Below are positions 27,701-33,153 of a stretch of DNA of 41,540 nucleotides, piece after piece (position 1 is the first letter of the stretch; every line of letters starts with the position of its first letter). The stretch spans positions 1 through 41,540 of the forward strand of contig NZ_JAELUG010000057.1 in assembly GCF_016429255.1 (NCBI RefSeq). Reading direction: 5' to 3'. The notes under the pieces are model-generated. The model saw only the letters and a program-made list of their open reading frames with translations. It searched no databases and was not told the origin of the DNA. This stretch comes from Rhizobium sp. ASV8 (lineage in GTDB: Bacteria > Pseudomonadota > Alphaproteobacteria > Rhizobiales > Rhizobiaceae). The position numbers and the translations under genes were made by a program.

Positions 27701-29900
27701 GCGCCAGATTACCAATGTGGCAGCCGGCACAGTCGATACCGATGCGGTCAACGTTAGCCAGTTGAAGGCCTTGGACGCCTCGGTTGTCGCCGGTCAGACG
27801 CATTACTACAGTGTGAACTCCACGGTCACCGGTGCCGGCTCGAACTTCAACAATGATGGTGCGACTGGCAGTAACGCCCTCGCTGCTGGCGTCAATGCCT
27901 CGGCAACGGGAGACTTCAGCACAGCCATCGGCAACAATGCCAACGCTTCCGGCGGTGGCGCCATCGCCATCGGCTGGACTGACGGCTCAGGCAACATGGG
28001 TGCCGTTGCCGATGGTTCCGTCACCATCGGTTCGGCTGCAACAGCGGTTGCCGGCGCAAGGGATGCCGTCGCACTCGGTCACAACGCAGTTGCCAATAAC
28101 GAACTCGATGTCGCTCTCGGTGCCGGTTCGATCACTGAAGCCGCCATCGGCACCTCGGGTGGCACGATCGCCGGCACGGCGTACACCTATGCTGGCACCA
28201 ATCCGCTGAGCACCGTCTCCTTCGGCTCGCTGGACAACGAACGGACGATCACCAACGTCGCGGCCGGCCGGATTTCCGGCACCTCGACGGACGCGATCAA
28301 CGGTTCGCAGCTTTTTGCCACCAACGCGGCGATCGATAACCTGTCAAAAACTTTGACCCAGGGCCAGACGCATTATTACAGCGTCAACGACGGCGGTGCG
28401 GTGACAGGCAACCTCAACAATGACGGCGCAACGGGCATCAACACAGTTGCCGCCGGCACCAACGCGACGGCGGCTGGCATCAGCGCCACGGCCGTCGGCG
28501 ACACGGCAGCGGCAAGCGGCGACAACAGCGCTGCGTTTGGTTCAAAGGCGATCGCATCCGCCGACAGCAGCGCGGCCTTCGGCAATGCGGCCATGGCGAC
28601 CGCCAATGGCAGTACCGCCTTTGGCGCCGGTGCCAACGCCAGTATCGCCGACAGCGTTGCCATCGGTTCGAATTCCTTCGCTACGGCTGCTACGGACGTC
28701 CCGACAGGTGTCGTTAGCGGCAAAACTTACAACTATGCTGGCGGGACTCCTTTCAGCGTAGTGTCAGTCGGCTCCGCTGGTAAGGAGCGCCAGATCCAGA
28801 ACGTGGCCGCCGGTCGGATCTCGGCCAGCTCGACGGATGCGATCAACGGTTCGCAGCTGTTTGCCACCAACGAGGCGATCAACGACCTACAGACCACGGT
28901 CAACAATAGCGCGACGCATTACTACAGTGTCAATGACGGCGGCGTTCAAGGCGGCAACTATGCCAACAACGGTGCCACGGGCAACAACGCCATTGCGGCT
29001 GGTGTCGGAGCGTCGGCAAGCGGTGCGGGGGCAAGCGCTGTCGGCAACAACGCGGACGCCTCCGGCGCCGGCTCGGTCGCCGTAGGTCAGGGTGCTACCG
29101 CAAGTGCCGATAATTCCGTGGCTCTGGGTGCCAACTCGAAGACGGCGGCTGCGGTCTCGACCTTGAGCGGCACGGTCGGCGGCCAGACCTACAACTTCGC
29201 TGGCGGTACGGCGACGGGGACGGTCTCGGTCGGCGACGTCGGCAGCGAACGCACGGTCACCAATGTCGCGGCCGGCCGGATTTCCGACACCTCCACGGAC
29301 GCGGTGAACGGTTCGCAGCTCAATGCCACGAACCAGGCAGTCGACAACATTGAGAACTCGGTCACCAATATCGGCACGACCGTCAAGAACGGCGTCCAAT
29401 ACGATACCGACAGCAGCGGCAATCGCACCAACAGCGTGACGCTGGTCGGCGGCGATACCAATTCGCCGGTGGTCATCCACAATGTCGCCGCCGGCACGGC
29501 CAATACGGATGCGGTCAATGTCGGCCAGCTGAACCAGACGGCGGCGACGACGCTCAGTTCGGCGAACAACTACACCGACAATTCGTCGGCCGCAGCCATC
29601 CAGTCGGCGAACAGCTATACTGATAACAAGTTCAACCAGCTGAATTCCTCGATCGGAGATGTCAGATCCGAGGCCCGTCAGGCCGCGGCGATCGGCCTTG
29701 CCGCCGCGTCGCTACGCTATGACGACCGTCCGGGCAAGTTCAGCGCGGCTGTCGGCGGTGGTGCGTGGAAGGGCGAGGGCGCCGTCGCCTTTGGCGCCGG
29801 CTACACCAGCGAGGACGGACGTCTGCGCACCAACGTTTCCGGCACGGTCGCCGGCGGCTCGGTCGGCGTCGGCGCAGGCCTGAGCTACACGTTCAACTGA
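18753..29900 (+). CDS. Giant trimeric autotransporter adhesin (YadA/BadA type)
   Basis: At about 3,715 residues this is a very large trimeric autotransporter, a surface fibre for binding host tissue or other cells. A long N-terminal leader (to about residue 155) has two hydrophobic stretches with CPNC between them and a probable cleavage after GEALA. The passenger consists of YadA-like head repeats (SxAIGxxAxA pattern), neck motifs such as TDAVNGSQL and DAVNVSQL, and recurring HYYSVNDGG modules. The last 85 or so residues (SSIGDVRSEARQAAAIGLAA to the end GAGLSYTFN) form the trimeric outer-membrane anchor. GTG 18753 is preceded by AAGGGG at 7 nt, and the second locus has a matching start; ATG 18768 with GGAGAAGG upstream is the alternative. 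The reading frame is unbroken over 11 kb. An IalB-like gene follows after 19 nt. Confidence 0.95.
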   Translation: MEKVDMSSQLKNTGANNCSNMVTAPPSRHGALGPGQQMSRSARRRIAAILRIAFRILSMGERRAIGSLGKGAAVAAALAAMGITSHATIARAVMGRVDVPLCPNCGRPIALLAAAQRQFAQVRVRVAQFGSRGALAAAVLGALAAGTVTPGEALAGPGIFINDGTDNGCLWTYDTAGASQMGNYSGTINPSTTSSQALIANSAPVVPTNANLGGNANTQCSTGDKATQTTRTLFYGPQAGTGANSLTLGNELYVNGGNLGLGGGTATGALRIGSTATLGGISGTAGIAIGGGASATNASGNNSIAIGTGANATQTNAAALGQGATSSGMASLALGSGDPNPAVTGGTAAAAPLAAGARAIAVGPGASAASTYAIAIGNTASATSQDSFAIGDGAQAKNTFAVALGTFTSAAGANSIAMGTSASAQADNSIALGTNAVAKGGKATSIGFGNTAFGDGAVAIGDPSYVSGTGAFAGGANNIANNDGTATATATNAANGAVAIGNNNVAIGQGSVALGNNSKAGAGGKAGNVAIGDGATATANANDVALGSHSQTAVAVGTTGATIGGKAYTFAGTTPASTVSVGDVGSERTITNVAAGRLTGTSTDAVNGSQLFDTNQQIGQNTTDIATNTTNINGLKTDALQWNPTLNGGTGAYDASHSSGSPQTITKVANGVAPSDAVNFSQLTNATTTVTTKGMDFTGNDAAAGVVHRDLGQTLTIQGGASTAGTYSGGNVKTVTDPVTGALNVQIADAPKFGVVSINDGGTGKITGLTAGTAATDAVNVSQLQEASGNAVQYDDSTQNTVTLGGAGRGHAPVTITNVAPGALTSTSTDAVNGSQLFQTNTDVTSLGNTVTNVANSLGGGATYDPATNTYTAPTYNVIGGAVTSVGAAITNIITNSPVQYSDSNGVANPTAPSQDITLVGSGPGPVTVHNVNTGVADTDAVNVSQLNAQKTHYYSTNSTVTGGGSNFNNDGATGVNSLAAGVGASSRGDSSTTVGPFSSANGLNSLAIGVNASAQEVNGLAIGPWAASSGPGGIAIGEYSVANGESDVYIGGAAGTAGAVTNFRNAGFGERAGSKVTGSDNTALGGTSGNNVIGVANFAGGAYSGSNVTGNYNVAVGGVGSACDSGGGGNNGGGSGGNSLMNCGPESNAAGVNVTGNRNVAMGNMAGIGIAADDTVAIGTRTLASADSAIAIGTDTRADAAGAVAIGQTTAATGGKAVSIGVGNTAFGDGAVSIGDPNFASGTGAFTGGANNIANGDGTASASVANVANGAVAIGNSNVALGQGSVALGNTSSATGVGSLAFGDSATAMGQGSLAIGSQSGVGSAGANVSSTASGFQSGQFVTGNYNNAYGANAGGIVSGDNNNAVGSYAGYQVTGNNNSAVGQHAGQSVTGSANVAAGLYAGYTVSGDNNTALGSYAGQNVQGGDNTANGYQAGMLVTGSNNAAFGDGAGQNVNGSSNAATGYQAGVQVTGNANTALGYTAGNKVIGSNNIAIGNNAGYSIGTATAPISGTIAIGQVAGASAQNGVAIGSNTTATGAGDVALGSNSTTTAPHTGNTTLFGGTVAGVEASNSTNGVVSVASLGNERQIQNVAAGVISATSTDAVNGSQLNAVVGGVNTVGASVATNLGGGATYNSTTGAVSAPSYLIEGTTYNNVGAALTAAQSHDYSVSSVTPGSDTNYNNKGATGSNAVAAGVNASAIGTNSSAIGVAAYAQQLNGVAMGPWATSSGAGGIAIGEYSVANGESDVYVGGEAGTGGAASNYRNAGLGERSGSYVTGGNNTAAGGTSGNYVNGYANFAGGSYAGSNVAGSFNVAIGGISDSCQATGGNAGDGGSPSDGQALMSCSPTGQATGTNVAGDRNVAIGSQAGVNVQANDTVALGTQAIASANSGVAIGKSARANTAGAIAIGDGATAATNAGDVALGSGSLTAAPAGPAYNPGTVALAGTTPTSVVSVGAPDAERQIQNVAAGSAVTDAVNVSQLRSLATSVAAGQTHYYSVNDGGIQGANYTNNGATGANSLAAGVGASSSATGGVAIGVGAQSNVLSTIAIGSNAGANYIGGGYDTIVGTNAGFNATNIFPDQFEGATLIGTQAGQGATLGERDLFVGYAAGRGSSIGAPSNGDAGYNVGIGGSFVSSIGNWNTAIGGVNIGSNAVGSNNLSLGGSQTGQFVKGDANVSLGSEAGMNVTGSSNIAIGSESGLLYSTGTGAGTGATGSNNIALGASSGQNIAADNTIAIGQSANAATTSAIALGTGASAGGGKAVSIGAGNTAYGDGAVAIGDPSYVSGIGAFTGGANNVANSDGTLTATANNMANGAVAIGNNNKAIGQGSVALGNGSMALAGGALAFGDTAIANRAGDVALGSGSMTAAANPTSSATINGVTFGGFAGTGPVSVVSVGGVGSERQITNVAAGQVTLASTDAINGSQLYSVADTLTTNINTAADKWVIGNPTTYAAPVATGVGATAIGSGAHAGIANSVALGDRSIANVAATPVAGATLFGTAYTFVGAAPAGTVSVGAPGAERQIQNVAAGQVTPTSTDAINGSQLFATNSAISQVGTTVNNLGDQISNSLGGGSTYDPITNTFTGPTYNVIGGPVTNVGDAITNIISKSPVQYSDTNGVANPTVPSQDVTLVGAAAGAVTVHNVAPGVAGTDAVNVDQLGKTVAAGQTHYYVVNDGGTASGNYNNDGATGTNALAAGTNALAAGTSATAVGDGATASGGGATATGFRASASGTASSAYGQNAAASGDYSTALGYGATATQTNTVAIGNGATVTAIESVAIGRDATAAGQGQVSIGTAAGVGSTAAGNFANVAIGYVAGNNQSGGGLTSIGYEAGDGASGRDSAFIGSLAGWNSSGSNNYAFGSGAGQYTLGNGNLAFGTNAGPGGGATTNDSIAIGTFSTPYAGTSRATAIGWGANAEATDSLAVGTRTYATLDGSIALGSGSVASTAAGVAGYAPSGADATGINATTSSLAAISIGSSGNTRQITNVAAGTVDTDAVNVSQLKALDASVVAGQTHYYSVNSTVTGAGSNFNNDGATGSNALAAGVNASATGDFSTAIGNNANASGGGAIAIGWTDGSGNMGAVADGSVTIGSAATAVAGARDAVALGHNAVANNELDVALGAGSITEAAIGTSGGTIAGTAYTYAGTNPLSTVSFGSLDNERTITNVAAGRISGTSTDAINGSQLFATNAAIDNLSKTLTQGQTHYYSVNDGGAVTGNLNNDGATGINTVAAGTNATAAGISATAVGDTAAASGDNSAAFGSKAIASADSSAAFGNAAMATANGSTAFGAGANASIADSVAIGSNSFATAATDVPTGVVSGKTYNYAGGTPFSVVSVGSAGKERQIQNVAAGRISASSTDAINGSQLFATNEAINDLQTTVNNSATHYYSVNDGGVQGGNYANNGATGNNAIAAGVGASASGAGASAVGNNADASGAGSVAVGQGATASADNSVALGANSKTAAAVSTLSGTVGGQTYNFAGGTATGTVSVGDVGSERTVTNVAAGRISDTSTDAVNGSQLNATNQAVDNIENSVTNIGTTVKNGVQYDTDSSGNRTNSVTLVGGDTNSPVVIHNVAAGTANTDAVNVGQLNQTAATTLSSANNYTDNSSAAAIQSANSYTDNKFNQLNSSIGDVRSEARQAAAIGLAAASLRYDDRPGKFSAAVGGGAWKGEGAVAFGAGYTSEDGRLRTNVSGTVAGGSVGVGAGLSYTFN
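20070..20300 (+). repeat. Adhesin head segment repeat, copy 1
   Basis: This segment of about 231 bp encodes GNTAFGDGAVAIGDPSYVSG followed by GGANNIAN, NGAVAIGNNN and GQGSVALGN. It is repeated at 22395-22625 and 25525-25756 with high similarity in both DNA and protein. The copies probably arose by segmental duplication within the gene. Confidence 0.8.
22395..22625 (+). repeat. Adhesin head segment repeat, copy 2
   Basis: This is the second copy of the head segment. It reads GNTAFGDGAVSIGDPNFASG, then GGANNIANGDGTASASVANV and NGAVAIGNSNVALGQGSVAL. Confidence 0.8.
22744..23252 (+). repeat. Tandem 16-residue repeat array in the adhesin
   Basis: About ten consecutive 16-residue units follow the pattern N-x-A-x-G-x-x-A-G-x-x-V-x-G-x-N. 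Examples are DNNNAVGSYAGYQVTG and DNNTALGSYAGQNVQG. The period differs from the shorter YadA head repeat. Similar but less regular units occur again around 25240-25340 and 27180-27400. Confidence 0.85.
25525..25756 (+). repeat. Adhesin head segment repeat, copy 3
   Basis: This is the third copy of the head segment. It reads GNTAYGDGAVAIGDPSYVSG, then GGANNVANSDGTLTATANNM and NGAVAIGNNNKAIGQGSVAL. Confidence 0.8.
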
Positions 29901-29919
29901 GCGGGCAACCGAGGTCGCC

Positions 29920-30615
29920 ATGAACTTGCAGATGAGAGAGGCAGACGAGGGAAGGGCGAAAGCTGTGGGGCGGAGCGGAATGCTCCGGCGCCGGCTTCCC
30001 GCCGGCCATCGCGCGCGCTCCGCCGGCGCGCGGGGCATGGTCCTGGGCGCCGCCGCGGTTGCGAGTTTGCTCCTGTCCAGCGAATACCCTCAAGCTGGGC
30101 AGGAGCCTTCTTCTCGCCAGTACAGTATCAAGAGTTCGGAAGTCGCGCCCCCGCACGATGCGAAACCGGGGCAATATCGTCGCATCATTCAGCCGTTCCC
30201 GAACTGGACGCTGATCTGCGATGAGAACCTGACGAAGAAGCAGCGGGTGTGTAACATCACGCAGACAATCGTCGACCAGACCGGCGCAATGGCCTTCAGC
30301 TGGTCGCTGGCGGCCACGGCCTCCGGCCAGCCGATCATGATCATGCGCGTTCCGCCGCAGGTCGGCAAGGGTGGCCCGCTGCAGATCAGCTTTTCCGGCG
30401 GTAAGACCTCTGTCAATCCGGTCCACGTCAAGACGGGCGATTGCGATCAGAGCGTTTGCCTGACGCTGCTGCCGGTCGGGGCCGTACTGCGCGATCAGAT
30501 CAACAAGCAGGCGGATACGCAGATTACTTACAGCAACCCTACGGTCGGCGGCAGTGCGGTCGTGGTCAACACCACGTTCAAGGGGCTGCCGGCTGCACTT
30601 GCGGCGATCAGATGA
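29920..30615 (+). CDS. IalB-family (invasion-associated locus B) protein
   Basis: This 231-residue protein matches the IalB family in IIQPFPNWTLICDENLTKKQ, RVCNITQTIVDQTGAMAFSW, and the cysteine pair in TGDCDQSVCLTLLPVG. IalB of Bartonella is a secreted or envelope protein involved in invasion of red cells; rhizobial members have no settled role. A basic leader and a hydrophobic stretch (about residues 37-55, GMVLGAAAVASLLLS) suggest export. The leader before it is unusually long at about 36 residues, so a later start is possible. It begins 19 nt after the adhesin stop, so it is probably in the same transcript. Confidence 0.88.
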   Translation: MNLQMREADEGRAKAVGRSGMLRRRLPAGHRARSAGARGMVLGAAAVASLLLSSEYPQAGQEPSSRQYSIKSSEVAPPHDAKPGQYRRIIQPFPNWTLICDENLTKKQRVCNITQTIVDQTGAMAFSWSLAATASGQPIMIMRVPPQVGKGGPLQISFSGGKTSVNPVHVKTGDCDQSVCLTLLPVGAVLRDQINKQADTQITYSNPTVGGSAVVVNTTFKGLPAALAAIR

Positions 30616-30638
30616 TCGCAGAACTTAAGACTGGATTC

Positions 30639-30669
30639 AAAACGAGGTTCTGGGCGTAGGCCCCGTTTT
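30639..30669 (+). terminator. Possible terminator after the IalB gene
   Basis: AAAACGAGG (30639-30647) pairs with CCCCGTTTT (30661-30669) with one mismatch. It lies 24 nt after the IalB stop. The T-run is part of the stem. Confidence 0.45.
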
Positions 30670-30704
30670 GGATGGGGCCACCTTTGATCACGCGGTCGCG
30701 CCGG

Positions 30705-30732
30705 ACGGCGCCGGCAACTTGGCCGGCGCCGT
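30705..30732 (+). other. Perfect 11-bp hairpin before the gene at 30754
   Basis: The arms 30705-30715 and 30722-30732 are fully complementary and GC-rich, with a 6-nt loop (AACTTG). No T-run follows. It ends about 10 nt before the ribosome site of the next gene, so it could affect translation or stabilise the processed message. Confidence 0.6.
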
Positions 30733-30753
30733 CATGGATGAAGGGGAATTGGA

Positions 30754-31584
30754 ATGGAACAGAAGTCGATCTTTGAGAAAGTGATGAACCGCAGCGATGC
30801 CGATGAGCGGGACTATATAGCTTTGGCCCGGTACGCTGGCGAACAAGAAGCTGCCGCCGAGAGCGGGAATGAGGAGATAGAACCAGTGAAAACCCACAAT
30901 CGCCTGCTACTGATGTCGGCGGCTGGCGCCGTTGCGCTTGGCGTGCTTGCAACTGTCGTCCTTGCGCAGCAGAACGTGATATCGTTGTCCGGCATTTCGG
31001 CGGTGCAGAAGAATACGCCCGCGGTCGCCGCGACGACGAAGACCGCCGCCGCTCAGGCCGACACGAAGAAGAAGGATGCCGCGACCAGCGGCACCGCCGC
31101 TGCTCCTGCTCGGGCCTCCACCACCGATCAGCAAAAGACGATCTTCAACGAGCATGTCGAAAGGGCCGGCGTCACCGCCTGTAAGGATGTCTTCCCAGCG
31201 CTGGGTTTTGCCGCAGCGGCCGGCTCGACTTTCAATGCGACGACCTCCTGGAGCGACAAGGATGCCAGTCAGCATTCCATCTCGTCGGTGGTCGGCATGA
31301 ACTTCAACACCGCTACCCTGAAGGGCAGCGGGGCGAGCTTTGTCTTTTCCGTTCCGACGGCGGCCCAAGGCGGTTGCGAGGGGACTTTCGTCCGCGTCGT
31401 TCCAGTGACGCAGGATTGCAACGCCTTCGCAAGCACACTGCCAAAGGACAGCGAGGTCGGTCCGTCTCTGCAGGGCATCCCGGTCATCACGCTGCCGAAC
31501 GGTCTTCAGACTCTACTTATGCCGTCAGCCGGCAATGGCTGTGTCGTAGTCACGACCTCCAGAGCGGCCGCAAACGACCGCTGA
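30754..31584 (+). CDS. Membrane-anchored periplasmic protein, unknown function
   Basis: This 276-residue protein has a charged cytosolic N-terminus (about residues 1-48), one membrane helix (about 51-70, LLLMSAAGAVALGVLATVVL), and then an Ala/Lys/Thr-rich linker (about 85-125). A periplasmic domain with four cysteines follows (ACKDVF, GGCEGTF, QDCNAF, GNGCVVV), likely forming disulphides. I do not recognise the domain. The start is well supported by AAGGGG upstream. It follows the adhesin and IalB genes in the same orientation and is closed by a good terminator, so an envelope role linked to the adhesin is plausible inference. Confidence 0.75.
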   Translation: MEQKSIFEKVMNRSDADERDYIALARYAGEQEAAAESGNEEIEPVKTHNRLLLMSAAGAVALGVLATVVLAQQNVISLSGISAVQKNTPAVAATTKTAAAQADTKKKDAATSGTAAAPARASTTDQQKTIFNEHVERAGVTACKDVFPALGFAAAAGSTFNATTSWSDKDASQHSISSVVGMNFNTATLKGSGASFVFSVPTAAQGGCEGTFVRVVPVTQDCNAFASTLPKDSEVGPSLQGIPVITLPNGLQTLLMPSAGNGCVVVTTSRAAANDR

Positions 31585-31590
31585 CGACAT

Positions 31591-31630
31591 GAGCCAGGCA
31601 CGTTTCCCGACGGCGCCTGGCTCTCTTTCT
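31591..31630 (+). terminator. Rho-independent terminator
   Basis: GAGCCAGGC (31591-31599) pairs perfectly with GCCTGGCTC (31615-31623), followed by the pyrimidine-rich TCTTTCTC. It lies 7 nt after the stop of the membrane-anchored protein. Confidence 0.8.
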
Positions 31631-31666
31631 CAACTTTCGCATCTAGGCTTGGAATTTGGAGCGCGC

Positions 31667-32161
31667 ATGTTCTCGGACAGACCATTTATCAGAAACACTC
31701 TTTTCGCTGCGGTGACCGCGCTCTGCAGCGTTGCGTCTCCGGTGGCCTATGCCATGGACATCGTGCGCGAGAACGACCAGGTGCCGGCACCGCCGGCCGA
31801 GCAGCGCGGCATATGGGGGGCGATTGCCTTTTCGCCGATTCACAACAAATACGGCTTTTTCTGGGGCGCCGACAAGCGCAAGGAGGCCGAAGACATTGCC
31901 GTCAAATTTTGCGAGGACCGGGCAGATTCCGGCTGCTACCTGGTCGTCACCTTCCGCAATCACCGGCATTGGTCCGACGACGACAAATCTGGTTTTCCTT
32001 ACGAGCATTGCGCCGCTTTGTCGGTCGCCGAGGATAAGGACCACAAGGTCACGCGTTGGGGTGCGGCATCTGCCACCACCCACAGGCAAGCCGAGGACGC
32101 AGCAACCAAAAACTGCGGTGATTCCAACAAATGCGAGATTCAGGAATGGGTCTGCACGTGA
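31667..32161 (+). CDS. Secreted DUF4189-domain protein
   Basis: This 164-residue protein has a Sec signal peptide (residues 1-29, hydrophobic NTLFAAVTALCSVASPVAYA). After that comes a domain I match to DUF4189: RGIWGAIAFSPIHNKYGFFW, then EAEDIAVKFCEDRADSGCYL and a second A-x-K-x-C stretch (DAATKNCGDSNKCEIQEWVC). Several cysteine pairs suggest disulphides in the periplasm. ATG 31667 is chosen because the signal peptide starts there; an in-frame extension to 31589 overlaps the preceding terminator. DUF4189 has no established activity. Confidence 0.8.
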   Translation: MFSDRPFIRNTLFAAVTALCSVASPVAYAMDIVRENDQVPAPPAEQRGIWGAIAFSPIHNKYGFFWGADKRKEAEDIAVKFCEDRADSGCYLVVTFRNHRHWSDDDKSGFPYEHCAALSVAEDKDHKVTRWGAASATTHRQAEDAATKNCGDSNKCEIQEWVCT

Positions 32162-32217
32162 GCAAATGGAACTAAACGACATACGCACCGGTGGTCAGGT
32201 GGATTTAGGGGGGTATA

Positions 32218-32709
32218 TTGGACGAGATATCAAAAGAAATTCGGTCGGTTCGGTCACAAACGCCAACGCTGATTGATGGTTGCGTCAAGATCGTGTCTGC
32301 TTACGTCGGTAATAACTCTATCGTTGCCGGCAGCGTTGTTAGGCTTATCGTTCAGGTTCACGAGGTCCTTGAGGCCTTGGAATCTAGCCCGAAGCCAGCA
32401 AAACGGCGAAACTTTCCGCCAGCCGTCGAGATTGAAAGATCCGTGACCGATGACTACATCATCTGCCTCGAGGACGGAAAATGCTTCAAGACGTTGAAGC
32501 GGCATTTGCGCATCGTTTATGGACTGACCCCCGAACAGTATCGGGGGAAATGGGGCCTTCCTCCAAGCTACCCCATGGTGGCACCAAACTATGCCATCAA
32601 ACGTTCTAACCTTGCAAAGAAAAACCGTCTGGGCGAAGGCGCACGCCAGTCGATCAGGCGCCGTTCAATTAATGCAGTTTCAGCTGAAAGCAACGACCAC
32701 GATATGTGA
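32218..32709 (+). CDS. Ros/MucR-family transcriptional regulator
   Basis: This 163-residue regulator matches the MucR/Ros family in DYIICLEDGKCFKTLKRHLR, VYGLTPEQYRGKWGLPPSYP and MVAPNYAIKRSNLAKK. MucR proteins bind AT-rich DNA and silence surface, exopolysaccharide and acquired genes in rhizobia and Brucella. The zinc-ligand positions read C83, D86, H97 and Y101 rather than C-C-H-H, which resembles the described Mesorhizobium members that fold without zinc. The start is TTG 32218, preceded by an AGGGGGG stretch. It sits just after the adhesin block and could repress it. Confidence 0.88.
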   Translation: MDEISKEIRSVRSQTPTLIDGCVKIVSAYVGNNSIVAGSVVRLIVQVHEVLEALESSPKPAKRRNFPPAVEIERSVTDDYIICLEDGKCFKTLKRHLRIVYGLTPEQYRGKWGLPPSYPMVAPNYAIKRSNLAKKNRLGEGARQSIRRRSINAVSAESNDHDM

Positions 32710-33153
32710 AGTAGGCAAGAAACGCTTTCCTTGAGCGATACCGAACCTATACCAAGCGCTTCTGGCAAACTTCAGCTTACGGAAATTTGCGGGCGAAGAT
32801 GGCAACTCGACGGGAATGTCGATTGCATCTCCAATAAATGTACGAAATCAGGTGGCAATTGCCACCAAACGACAATCACGCCATTCATAGGCTTGGTGAC
32901 GAAGTTGGGTTCAGTTGCCTTTCCGTGGTGCGCTGGTCGAGATCCGCGAGGAAATCTACTCAAGAATCAATTCAATCGATCTTGAAGTTCACATACCTAT
33001 TCAGCAATTGGTCGCGGCTAGAAAGTCATATGGGCTGCTTGGCTGAACAAGCTTGTCTTTAGGATTTCACTTGTCTCCCAAAATTCAAGAATCAATTCAT
33101 ATGGACGGATCGCAAGACGCGATTGCGACAAATCCATTCGAGAACCTATTAAA
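32710..33153. other. Region without assignable gene
   Basis: Several short readings overlap here on both strands, but none shows a domain or a ribosome site. The last 150 bases are richer in A+T and probably contain the promoter of the Fic-like gene. No clear -35/-10 pair was fixed. Confidence 0.5.

Noticed and set aside
19508..29700. Many long open readings on the minus strand and in shifted frames within the adhesin gene
   Set aside because: They are low-complexity shadows of the GC-rich repetitive coding sequence, without domains or ribosome sites.
32731..33062. Two short plus-strand readings before the Fic-like gene
   Set aside because: They overlap each other in different frames, lack ribosome sites, and show no domain.
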